Source: Chitinophagaceae bacterium
Lineage (GTDB): Bacteria > Bacteroidota > Bacteroidia > Chitinophagales > Chitinophagaceae
Assembly (NCBI GenBank): GCA_003489485.1
Contig: DNMB01000049.1
Coordinates: 1 to 7,409, forward strand
DNA: 7,409 nucleotides
Reading direction: 5' to 3'
The notes below the pieces were generated by a model. It did no database searches, was not told the DNA's origin, and worked only from the letters and a program-made list of their open reading frames with translations. Below are positions 1-5,073 of the stretch, one piece after another (position 1 is the stretch's first letter; each line of letters opens with the position of its first letter). The translations under genes and the position numbers were made by a program.

Positions 1-464
1 GGTATCCAAATTTCTTCCTCTGAAGATGGGTCGTTGTTTTTGTATTTTTCACCCAACACTTCAAAATGTGGTCTATCATCCAGAATATAGTTTGAATTTG
101 GAACCCATTCGCTATAGATGTATTGGAAGAAAGCAGAGGACTCAGAATTCATCCCTTTATAATTAAAAACAGCATAAAGTCCACTTGATAAACTATATGT
201 TTCCATGCCATCTGGCACATTATTGAAATTTTCAACTTCTACCGTGGCCCATCTTTCAAAATTGTTAGTGGGTTTGAAATCTTTGAAGTGCATGGGCGAG
301 TAGACAACTAATGATATAAGGTCGTTAGTCAGGTTATTGGTTATTTCCCGCCTTTTCGACATAAAACTGCCCCATAATTCGCCAATTCTATAATCGGCAT
401 AGCACATTATCATTCGTTTTCCAATCAACTTCTTCTCCTTTATTATTTCTATTCTTGGTGTCAT
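1..464 (-). CDS. GyrI-like (AraC effector-binding type) small-molecule-binding protein, 3' end outside the window
   Basis: The reading frame is open from an ATG at 464-462 to the left edge, giving 154 complete residues (MTPRIEIIKEKKLIG...). Recognisable features are the RIGELWGSF stretch near residue 27, the block VPDGMETYSLSSGLYAVFNY at 83-102, a conserved W120 followed by P122, and the C-terminal RPHFEVLGEKY plus EEEIWI at 131-154. This order is typical of stand-alone GyrI-like/effector-binding-domain proteins of about 155-160 residues, so only a few residues should be missing. No DNA-binding helix-turn-helix precedes the domain, so it is probably a ligand-binding or small-molecule-hydrolysing relative rather than a complete regulator; the ligand cannot be told from sequence. 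G+C is about 36 %, clearly below the neighbouring genes, and the gene lies just beyond the 3' end of tRNA-Asn, so horizontal acquisition is possible. There is no clear Shine-Dalgarno site before the ATG. The fold assignment is from motif recognition only. Confidence 0.8.
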   Translation of the reverse strand, partial: MTPRIEIIKEKKLIGKRMIMCYADYRIGELWGSFMSKRREITNNLTNDLISLVVYSPMHFKDFKPTNNFERWATVEVENFNNVPDGMETYSLSSGLYAVFNYKGMNSESSAFFQYIYSEWVPNSNYILDDRPHFEVLGEKYKNNDPSSEEEIWI

Positions 465-484
465 GATTGTATTAGGATAAGTAA

Positions 485-517
485 AAAAGGGTTACACTAT
501 ACAAGTATAACCCTTTT
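485..517 (-). terminator. Intrinsic terminator downstream of tRNA-Asn
   Basis: A 13-bp inverted repeat (arms 485-497 and 505-517, 7-nt loop) reads on the minus strand as AAAAGGGTTATAC, loop, GTGTAACCCTTTT, with one U-G wobble pair, and runs straight into a T-run (complement of 483-488). It begins 14 nt after the tRNA-Asn 3' end in the same orientation, so it most likely terminates that transcript and separates it from the GyrI-like gene. On the plus strand the same position gives a C-A mismatch and no gene converges on it, so the minus orientation is preferred. A role as an operator for the GyrI-like gene, 20 nt further on, is a less likely alternative. Confidence 0.7.
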
Positions 518-530
518 ACTTTCAGATCAG

Positions 531-604
531 CTCCCCCTGCTGGACTTGAACCAGCGACCCTCTGATTAACAGTCAGATGCTCTAACCAACTGAGCTAAGG
601 AGGA
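531..604 (-). tRNA. tRNA-Asn (anticodon GUU)
   Basis: The reverse complement folds into a full 74-nt cloverleaf. The acceptor stem is TCCTCCT/AGGGGGA (with T-G and T-A pairs), the discriminator base is G73, the D arm is GCTC...GAGC, the anticodon stem is TCTGA/TCAGA with loop CTGTTAA, the variable loop is GGGTC, and the T arm is GCTGG-TTCAAGT-CCAGC. The anticodon GTT specifies asparagine. The 3' CCA is not encoded (the next bases are CTG), so it must be added by nucleotidyltransferase. An intrinsic terminator follows on the same strand. Confidence 0.97.
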
Positions 605-608
605 GTGT

Positions 609-651
609 GCTGCCGTTGCCGGAAGCGGACCGCTTGGGGCAGCGGGCTGCC
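609..651 (-). other. GC-rich leader of tRNA-Asn with competing hairpins
   Basis: This stretch between the candidate promoter and tRNA-Asn is much richer in G+C than its surroundings. On the plus strand it holds GCTGCC at 609-614, the near-perfect palindrome AAGCGGACCGCTT at 623-635, GGCAGC at 638-643 and GCTGCC again at 646-651. The middle GGCAGC can pair with either GCTGCC copy, giving mutually exclusive stems, one of which encloses the palindrome. No open reading frame is evident. It may be a structured tRNA precursor leader; no function can be assigned. Confidence 0.4.
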
Positions 652-663
652 AAAAGCGGGGGG

Positions 664-671
664 CAAAAATA
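664..671 (-). promoter_or_regulatory. Candidate -7 box for tRNA-Asn
   Basis: The minus strand reads TATTTTTG here, an exact match to the Bacteroidota -7 consensus TAnnTTTG, about 60 nt before the tRNA-Asn 5' end. The -33 position at the expected 19 bp spacing (691-694) reads TGGC rather than TTTG, so support is partial. Read-through from the upstream Rieske gene is the alternative source of the transcript. Confidence 0.35.
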
Positions 672-678
672 GGGATTT

Positions 679-694
679 TGGCCGTTGCAGGCCA
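679..694 (-). terminator. Weak hairpin after the Rieske gene, possible terminator
   Basis: TGGCC and GGCCA arms enclose a 6-nt loop 30 nt after the Rieske stop codon; on the minus strand they are followed by AAAATCCC and then TATTTTTG. The 5-bp stem is short and the T-run is delayed, so this is at best a weak end to the hflX cluster transcript. The transcript may instead continue into tRNA-Asn. Confidence 0.25.
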
Positions 695-723
695 GCGACT
701 TGGTCATTTTTTTGCAATAGGGC

Positions 724-1092
724 TTAGCCGCAGGCGGGGTCCTCGCCTGGGCCGGGAGTAAATAGTAGCCCCAGGTATATGCCGTCGGGTCGGCATTCGA
801 CGGGCCAGGTTTTTAAAAAATACCCCTCGCCGCTCACGTTACGACCGCTTACGATGCTGAACTTGTAAAAGTGCAACGGGCAAACCACATTTCCGTGCGT
901 ATCGATATAGCCGTCCGACAAGGGCACAGCGGCATGCGGACAGCGGTAGGCAAAACCAAAGAGTTGTTCCTTATAGCGTCCAATGCAGTACGATTGCCCT
1001 GCAACGGTTACCACAGCAATCTGCTCTGCATTGAACAAAAGGGCATCGCTATTCTCTGCTACCTTGATCCATTGCATGGGTATACCTGTCAT
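724..1092 (-). CDS. Small Rieske-type [2Fe-2S] ferredoxin-like protein
   Basis: The product is 122 residues, the size of stand-alone Rieske ferredoxins and NirD-like proteins. Both cluster-binding boxes are intact: C51-P-H53 followed by AAVPLSDG, and C71-P-L-H74 followed by FYKF, so two Cys and two His can hold a [2Fe-2S] centre. No signal peptide, membrane anchor or fused oxygenase domain is seen, so it should be a soluble cytoplasmic electron carrier; its redox partner is not in the window. The ATG at 1092 lies 6 nt after the hflX stop, with GGGGAG 12 nt upstream inside the end of hflX, which suggests translational coupling. A second in-frame ATG at residue 6 (MQWIKV) is an alternative start. 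The C-terminal tail PGPGEDPACG lies beyond the Rieske fold. A nitrite reductase small-subunit role is unlikely because no large subunit is nearby. Confidence 0.9.
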   Translation of the reverse strand: MTGIPMQWIKVAENSDALLFNAEQIAVVTVAGQSYCIGRYKEQLFGFAYRCPHAAVPLSDGYIDTHGNVVCPLHFYKFSIVSGRNVSGEGYFLKTWPVECRPDGIYLGLLFTPGPGEDPACG

Positions 1093-1098
1093 ATCAAA

Positions 1099-2295
1099 TT
1101 ACTCCCCGTAATAAAAGTTGGTCTTATAAGGGTAACGAATTCGGTAACTGGACCTGACCTGTTGCAAGATGGTCTTACGAAGCTGATCGATATTTTGGCG
1201 AGCCGTAGCCGAAATAAACACGGCTTGTCCGCCGGTCTCATGTTGCCAGCGTTGATAGAGGTCGTTAAGAATTTCTTGCTTGGTCGATTCTTCGAGCCAC
1301 TCATCAAAAGTGAGCTGCTCGTAGCGATCCATCTTGTTGAATAAGGTGATGACGGGTTTATCAAGTGCTCCCAGCTCGGCCAGCGTCTGGTTAACGACGG
1401 CCATCTGCTCTTCGTATTGCGGATGCGAGATGTCTACGACATGTAATAAGATATCGGCCTCTCGCACCTCATCGAGGGTACTTTTAAAACTTTCTACCAG
1501 GTGATGCGGTAATTTTCTGATAAAGCCAACGGTATCGCTGAGCAAGAACGGCGTATTATCATACACTACCTTACTGGTCGTAGTATCGAGGGTGGCAAAG
1601 AGTTTATTTTCTGCAAAAACGTCTCGCTTGCTAAGCAGATTCATGAGTGTGGACTTTCCTACATTGGTATAACCGACCAGGGCCACTCGAATAAATTCGC
1701 CGCGGTCTTTGCGTTGGGTATAAGCTTGCTTGTCAATTTCGGCCAATCGTTTGCGGAGCAACGAGATCTTGTCGCGTACAATGCGTCGGTCTGTTTCAAT
1801 CTCTGTTTCTCCGGGTCCACGTGTACCGATACCACCACCTAGTCGCTCCAGGTGTTTCCACATGCCACGAAGACGAGGGAGTATATATTGGTATTGCGCC
1901 AACTCTACTTGTGCCTTGGCTTGCGCGGTCTTGGCACGACGGGCAAAAATGTCTAGGATCAGATCGCTTCGGTCAATGGTCTTTATCTCTAGCGCTTTTT
2001 CGATGTTATTGATCTGCGCCCCGCTTAACTCATCATCAAAAATGGCAATGCGAATATTTTTGCCGGCCACATATTGACGGATCTCCTCTAGTTTTCCCTT
2101 GCCGATAAAAGTGCGGCTATCGGGATGAGGAAGTTTTTGTGTAAACGTCTTAACGGCAACGGCTCCGGCCGTAGTGGCGAGAAAGGAGAGCTCATCTAGG
2201 TATTCCTGTACTTGTGTTTCGGTTTGATCTTTTTGGATCAGTCCGATCAAGACGGCCCGCTCTTCACTTTCAATTTTATTCCGCTTATCGATCAT
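1099..2295 (-). CDS. hflX: GTPase HflX, ribosome-splitting/rescue factor
   Basis: The 398-residue product carries the complete HflX architecture. There is an N-terminal HflX-specific domain (about 15-150, with SRTFIGKGKLEEI and ARRAKTAQAKAQVELAQYQY), the glycine-rich linker GGGIGTRGPGE at 153-163, a basic helical region, and a G domain with G1 GYTNVGKST at 208-216, switch I FATLDTT at 233-239, G3 DTVGF at 254-258, G4 NKMD at 320-323 and G5 SAT at 362-364. HflX binds the 50S subunit and, in characterised bacteria, splits stalled or heat-damaged 70S ribosomes. I chose the ATG at 2295 because it follows the upstream stop by 13 nt and has TGAGGT about 10 nt before it. A GTG at 2319 would add eight residues (MGFEVCVP) but overlaps the upstream gene. 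The Rieske gene follows after 6 nt, so the three genes probably form one unit. Confidence 0.95.
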   Translation of the reverse strand: MIDKRNKIESEERAVLIGLIQKDQTETQVQEYLDELSFLATTAGAVAVKTFTQKLPHPDSRTFIGKGKLEEIRQYVAGKNIRIAIFDDELSGAQINNIEKALEIKTIDRSDLILDIFARRAKTAQAKAQVELAQYQYILPRLRGMWKHLERLGGGIGTRGPGETEIETDRRIVRDKISLLRKRLAEIDKQAYTQRKDRGEFIRVALVGYTNVGKSTLMNLLSKRDVFAENKLFATLDTTTSKVVYDNTPFLLSDTVGFIRKLPHHLVESFKSTLDEVREADILLHVVDISHPQYEEQMAVVNQTLAELGALDKPVITLFNKMDRYEQLTFDEWLEESTKQEILNDLYQRWQHETGGQAVFISATARQNIDQLRKTILQQVRSSYRIRYPYKTNFYYGE

Positions 2296-2308
2296 AGGTA
2301 CGCAGACC

Positions 2309-3028
2309 TCAAAGCCCACTAATTGCGATACCGGTAGAGAGGGTCCTCACCGCGGGGCCAAACCCATCGCGGATAACAGGCGTAAACTGGTAACTTGAAA
2401 ATACGGTGAAACGACCTACTCCAACTCGCAGCGTACCCGAAAGTCGAGTACCATTAATAAAGCGAGTGCTCGATTCTTTTACGACATAGTCGTTGATGAG
2501 ATTTTCGTTTCGATTTTGCAATTTGGCGCTTCGCGTATGTACATTCATCAGCTGACCTACTTTAAGGCCAAGCGCTACTTTTAGTCCTTTCCCGGTCTGG
2601 GGGTTCGCCGTGTAGCGAAGTTCAATGGGGGCCTCTACGTAATTAGTGGCCAGTTTGGTCTTTTTAAAGTGATTGGTATCTCGCAAATTGGTAAAAGGAA
2701 GTTTATTCCCTCCCTCTTTTAACCCGATGTTCATCTTTGAGAACATAATATGATCTGAACCCAAACCAACGCCAACACCAACACTCAGTTTGGGGTTGTT
2801 CTTGAATGGAAAATCCATCATCACATATACATTCAAGGTTTTTGAAAAACCACCCATGGCAATTGTGTCGGGCACACCGGTCCATTGCGCAAATCCGAAT
2901 TGCATCATCAGATGATCGCCTGGTCGACCCGACAGATCGATTGTAGGTTTTTTACTGCCTGAGTTGTCTTGGCCGAACACGGCGGTGCAAAGCAGCAGCG
3001 CCAGTGATAAATAAATGATTTTCTTCAT
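2309..3028 (-). CDS. Secreted outer-membrane beta-barrel protein, porin family-like
   Basis: The 239-residue product begins with a clear Sec signal peptide (MKKIIYLSLALLLCTAVFGQ), with cleavage likely around residues 19-20. The Cys at 14 is in LLLC, which lacks the small residue at -1 expected of a lipobox, so it is probably not a lipoprotein. The mature part shows alternating hydrophobic strands (LSVGVGVGLG 81-90, YVEAPIELRYT 130-140, LKVALGLKVGQLM 149-161, LSGTLRVGVGRFTVFSSYQF 196-215) and resembles the Bacteroidota outer-membrane beta-barrel family with PorT-like members (PF13568 by recognition, not by search). Cargo or partner is unknown. The ATG lies only 11 nt after the 3' end of the CAU tRNA, leaving no room for a separate promoter or normal leader. 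hflX follows after 13 nt from its preferred ATG. No Shine-Dalgarno site is visible. Confidence 0.8.
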   Translation of the reverse strand: MKKIIYLSLALLLCTAVFGQDNSGSKKPTIDLSGRPGDHLMMQFGFAQWTGVPDTIAMGGFSKTLNVYVMMDFPFKNNPKLSVGVGVGLGSDHIMFSKMNIGLKEGGNKLPFTNLRDTNHFKKTKLATNYVEAPIELRYTANPQTGKGLKVALGLKVGQLMNVHTRSAKLQNRNENLINDYVVKESSTRFINGTRLSGTLRVGVGRFTVFSSYQFTPVIRDGFGPAVRTLSTGIAISGL

Positions 3029-3039
3029 AGTAGTATAAG

Positions 3040-3113
3040 TGGACCCTGTTGGGATCGAACCAACGACCCTCTGATTATGAGTCAGATGCTCTAACCGTCT
3101 GAGCTAAGGGTCC
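3040..3113 (-). tRNA. tRNA with anticodon CAU, probably tRNA-Ile2 (lysidine type), else elongator tRNA-Met
   Basis: The reverse complement gives a 74-nt cloverleaf: acceptor GGACCCT/AGGGTCC with discriminator A73, D arm GCTC...GAGC, anticodon stem TCTGA/TCAGA with loop CTCATAA, variable loop GGGTC and T arm GTTGG-TTCGATC-CCAAC. CCA is not encoded. Initiator tRNA is excluded because position 1-72 is a G-C pair and the anticodon stem lacks three G-C pairs. C4-G69 and C5-G68 are present, which in E. coli are positive determinants for TilS, the enzyme that converts the CAU of tRNA-Ile2 to lysidine-AU. The acceptor start GGACC also resembles, from memory, Bacillus tRNA-Ile2. An annotation pipeline may simply call it Met. 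The next gene begins 11 nt downstream. Confidence 0.95.
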
Positions 3114-3120
3114 GGGATGG

Positions 3121-3128
3121 CAAAAGTA
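3121..3128 (-). promoter_or_regulatory. Candidate -7 box for tRNA-CAU and the hflX cluster
   Basis: The minus strand reads TACTTTTG, identical to the -7 box of the rimP promoter and an exact match to TAnnTTTG. It ends 7 nt before the tRNA 5' end, so transcription would start almost at the mature 5' end. The -33 position at 19 bp spacing (3148-3151) reads TATC, a poor match, as can occur in tRNA promoters. If real, it is the only promoter visible for the tRNA, the beta-barrel gene, hflX and the Rieske gene. Confidence 0.5.
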
Positions 3129-3147
3129 ACTAAAAGCCAACATACCT

Positions 3148-3177
3148 GATAAGGGGGGCATTTCAACGCCCCTTATC
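3148..3177. other. Dyad symmetry between divergent transcription units
   Basis: GATAAGGGG at 3148-3156 and CCCCTTATC at 3169-3177 form a perfect 9-bp inverted repeat around a 12-nt centre. It lies between the minus-strand tRNA-CAU promoter and the plus-strand PhoD-GDPD gene, whose ATG is 21 nt away. The right arm overlaps TATCTTTA (3174-3181), a one-mismatch -7 box for the plus-strand gene, and the left arm covers the -33 position of the tRNA promoter. It could be an operator or an RNA hairpin. A terminator is unlikely because no gene converges on it and the T-run is only three bases. Confidence 0.4.
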
Positions 3178-3198
3178 TTTAACATATATATTAGTAGC

Positions 3199-4953
3199 AT
3201 GCTGAACGTCGTTACGCTAAAGCAATGGATAGGGGTGATTTTATTTGTGGGGGTTGCTCAACTGCCACAGGCCCAGGTAACGCGTATTGCCTTTGGCTCT
3301 TGCGCTAATCAAGAGCGGCCGCAGCCTTTACTTAAGCAAGCGGCGACCTATCGCCCCGATGTTTTTATTTTCTTGGGCGATAACCTCTACGGCGATACCG
3401 ACAATATGGATACCCTTCGGGCCAAATACCGTCGCTTGGGGGCGAGGCCGGAGTTTAAGCAGCTGGCCGCTGCTACCAAAGTGCTCGCTACCTGGGACGA
3501 TCACGATTATGGACGCAACGATGCGGGCAGGCATTACCCGTACAAAGAAGTCTCCAAAGAGATCTTTCTCGATTTCTTTAACGAGCCACTGCAGAGCGAA
3601 AGAAGAAAACACAAGGGGATCTATCATAGTGAGTATCTGAGGCAAGGAGATAAGGTGGTACAAATTATTTTGCTCGACCTAAGAACGTTCAGAGACAATC
3701 TACTTCTTTACGATTCCACAGCGGTCCTTCCCCGCAAAAGTTATTTTTATCCGCTCGATTATAAGCCGCATACGAGCAAAGACAGTACTCTATTGGGAGA
3801 GCAGCAATGGCAATGGCTGGCCGAGCAGTTACGGCGGCCTGCCGATCTGCGATTGATCTGCAGCAGTACGCAATTTGGCATTGAGTACAATGGGTACGAG
3901 GCATGGGCTAATTTTCCGCACGAGCAAGAACGGCTTTGTCGCTTGATCCGCGATACCCGTGCCGAGGGAGTTCTCTTTTTGTCGGGCGATGTTCATTATG
4001 CAGAGATCTCTCGATTGCGTTCGCCCGGTATGTATCCGCTATATGATATTACATCGAGTGGTATTACCTCTACCTGGGATTTTGCTACGCCTAACAGAAA
4101 TAGAATAGAGGGTCCTATCATGGAAAATAATATAGGGCTGTTGACCATACGTTGGGAAAGTGATCCTGTTATCGATATGGAGCTGGTCGATGACATGGGT
4201 AATACACGCAGCACGTACAGTATAGAGCGGAGTCAATTAACTTTTATGTCCAATCCTGTTATCGCCCACCGAGGCGCTTTTAAAAAGAACGGGTTCCCTG
4301 AGAATTCAATTGCATCGCTCCGCGAGGCGATTCGGCTTAATTGCGCCGGTTCTGAATTTGATGTACGCATGACGGCCGATAGTGTTCTGTTGGTCAATCA
4401 CGATCCGCATTATAATGACCTGACCATTGAGAACACACCGTATGCGGTCTTATCTAGGCAGCCGCTCTCAAATGGCGAAGTGTTGCCTACTTTGTCATCG
4501 TATCTGAGCGCGGGCCGACAAGAAAAGCCAAGCACCCGATTGATCTTGGAGATCAAGCCCACGGCGCAACCCACTGCTGAGCGACTTCGTTTTATTGCCG
4601 AGTCGGTACTAAAAGCGGTTCGCGCAGCGGGCGTGGCAGACTACACCGAATACATCAGTTTCGATTACAATCAACTGCTTGCCCTCAAGCGTCTCGACCC
4701 GAGCGTCTTGGTCCATTACCTGAATGGCGATCTTTCGCCCGAGCAAGTTGCAAAGGATGGAATAGATGGCATCGACTATAATTATGCGGTCTTTCAAAAA
4801 AATCCTGAGTGGATACAACAGGCCAAACGGCTAAAAATAGTGTTGAATGCTTGGACGGTCAATGATATGAGCCAGCTGGACTGGTTTTTGCAGCAGGGCT
4901 TCGATTTTATTACCACCAACGAGCCGGAACTGCTCTTTGAACGGATCAAGTAG
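3199..4953 (+). CDS. Secreted PhoD-like phosphatase / glycerophosphodiester phosphodiesterase fusion
   Basis: This 584-residue protein has a Sec signal peptide (cleavage near Q26 in LPQAQ|VTRIAF) and two enzymes. Residues about 27-345 form a PhoD-like metallophosphoesterase: GSCAN at 33-37, FLGDNLYGD at 58-66, TWDDHDYGRND at 98-108, SSTQFG at 222-227 and GDVHY at 263-267. Residues about 352-584 form a GDPD-type TIM barrel: HRG at 357-359, PENS at 367-370, EFD at 386-388, HD at 401-402, EIK at 451-453, and the C-terminal block AWTVND...ITTNEPELL. All expected catalytic and metal residues that I can recognise are present, so both halves look active. GDPDs cleave glycerophosphodiesters to glycerol-3-phosphate and an alcohol; a PhoD-like partner could release phosphate. 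The location should be periplasmic or outside the cell. There is no linker: M350 (codon 4246-4248) sits exactly where a separate GDPD gene would start. The gene diverges from the tRNA-CAU unit and precedes rimP by 120 nt. Confidence 0.9.
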   Translation: MLNVVTLKQWIGVILFVGVAQLPQAQVTRIAFGSCANQERPQPLLKQAATYRPDVFIFLGDNLYGDTDNMDTLRAKYRRLGARPEFKQLAAATKVLATWDDHDYGRNDAGRHYPYKEVSKEIFLDFFNEPLQSERRKHKGIYHSEYLRQGDKVVQIILLDLRTFRDNLLLYDSTAVLPRKSYFYPLDYKPHTSKDSTLLGEQQWQWLAEQLRRPADLRLICSSTQFGIEYNGYEAWANFPHEQERLCRLIRDTRAEGVLFLSGDVHYAEISRLRSPGMYPLYDITSSGITSTWDFATPNRNRIEGPIMENNIGLLTIRWESDPVIDMELVDDMGNTRSTYSIERSQLTFMSNPVIAHRGAFKKNGFPENSIASLREAIRLNCAGSEFDVRMTADSVLLVNHDPHYNDLTIENTPYAVLSRQPLSNGEVLPTLSSYLSAGRQEKPSTRLILEIKPTAQPTAERLRFIAESVLKAVRAAGVADYTEYISFDYNQLLALKRLDPSVLVHYLNGDLSPEQVAKDGIDGIDYNYAVFQKNPEWIQQAKRLKIVLNAWTVNDMSQLDWFLQQGFDFITTNEPELLFERIK

Positions 4954-4989
4954 GGTCGATCGCGGGGCCGATGGGGGCCTGAATTTTCT

Positions 4990-5020
4990 TTTGGCAGCTT
5001 GCCTAAAAAGCTTACTTTTG
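4990..5020 (+). promoter_or_regulatory. Promoter of the rimP-nusA-infB operon
   Basis: TTTG at 4990-4993, exactly 19 bp, then TACTTTTG at 5013-5020: a perfect match to the Bacteroidota -33/-7 consensus TTTG-N19-TAnnTTTG. Transcription should start around 5025-5028, leaving a leader of about 47 nt before the rimP ATG at 5074. No strong terminator separates it from the upstream PhoD-GDPD gene, so some read-through is possible. Confidence 0.85.
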
Positions 5021-5037
5021 TACCTGTAATGAAGCGC

Positions 5038-5069
5038 GAAGGGAACGAAATCGTTCCCTTCTTCTTTTT
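5038..5069 (+). promoter_or_regulatory. Terminator-like hairpin in the rimP leader, candidate attenuator
   Basis: A perfect 10-bp stem (GAAGGGAACG at 5038-5047 with CGTTCCCTTC at 5052-5061) closes an AAAT tetraloop and is followed by TTCTTTTT. It has the form of an intrinsic terminator, yet sits between the operon promoter and the rimP ATG, only 4 nt before that codon. It could terminate part of the transcripts, end read-through from the upstream gene, or hide the start region. Because the operon encodes NusA, which stimulates hairpin-dependent termination in other bacteria, autoregulation is an attractive inference. Enterobacterial rimP-nusA-infB leaders are also known to contain attenuators. 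Confidence 0.7.
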
Positions 5070-5073
5070 ACCT

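Noticed and set aside
502..509. TATACTTG as a -7 box for the GyrI-like gene (minus strand)
   Set aside because: It has one mismatch, lies within the terminator hairpin, and no TTTG occurs at the -33 position.
871..1344. Plus-strand open frame of 157 codons
   Set aside because: It is antisense to the Rieske and hflX genes, both of which have clear family motifs; its translation shows no recognisable domain.
1730..2077. Plus-strand open frame of 115 codons inside hflX
   Set aside because: It lies opposite the conserved HflX linker and N-terminal domain; the Arg/Ser-rich translation is typical of an antisense shadow.
2296..2319. GTG start giving a 406-residue HflX
   Set aside because: It overlaps the upstream gene; the ATG at 2295 has a better-placed GAGGT and gives a normal N-terminus. 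It remains possible.
2987..2989. Lipoprotein signal in the beta-barrel protein (Cys at residue 14)
   Set aside because: LLLC lacks the Gly/Ala/Ser before the Cys required of a lipobox; an ordinary Sec signal peptide fits better.
4958..4990. Possible terminator after the PhoD-GDPD gene (GGCC repeats followed by AATTTTCTTTT)
   Set aside because: Only a 4-bp stem can form and the T-rich tract contains the rimP -33 element; not convincing.
4999..5073. TTG start giving a 181-residue RimP
   Set aside because: The codon lies inside the -33/-7 promoter, upstream of the predicted transcription start, and the extra residues do not belong to the family.
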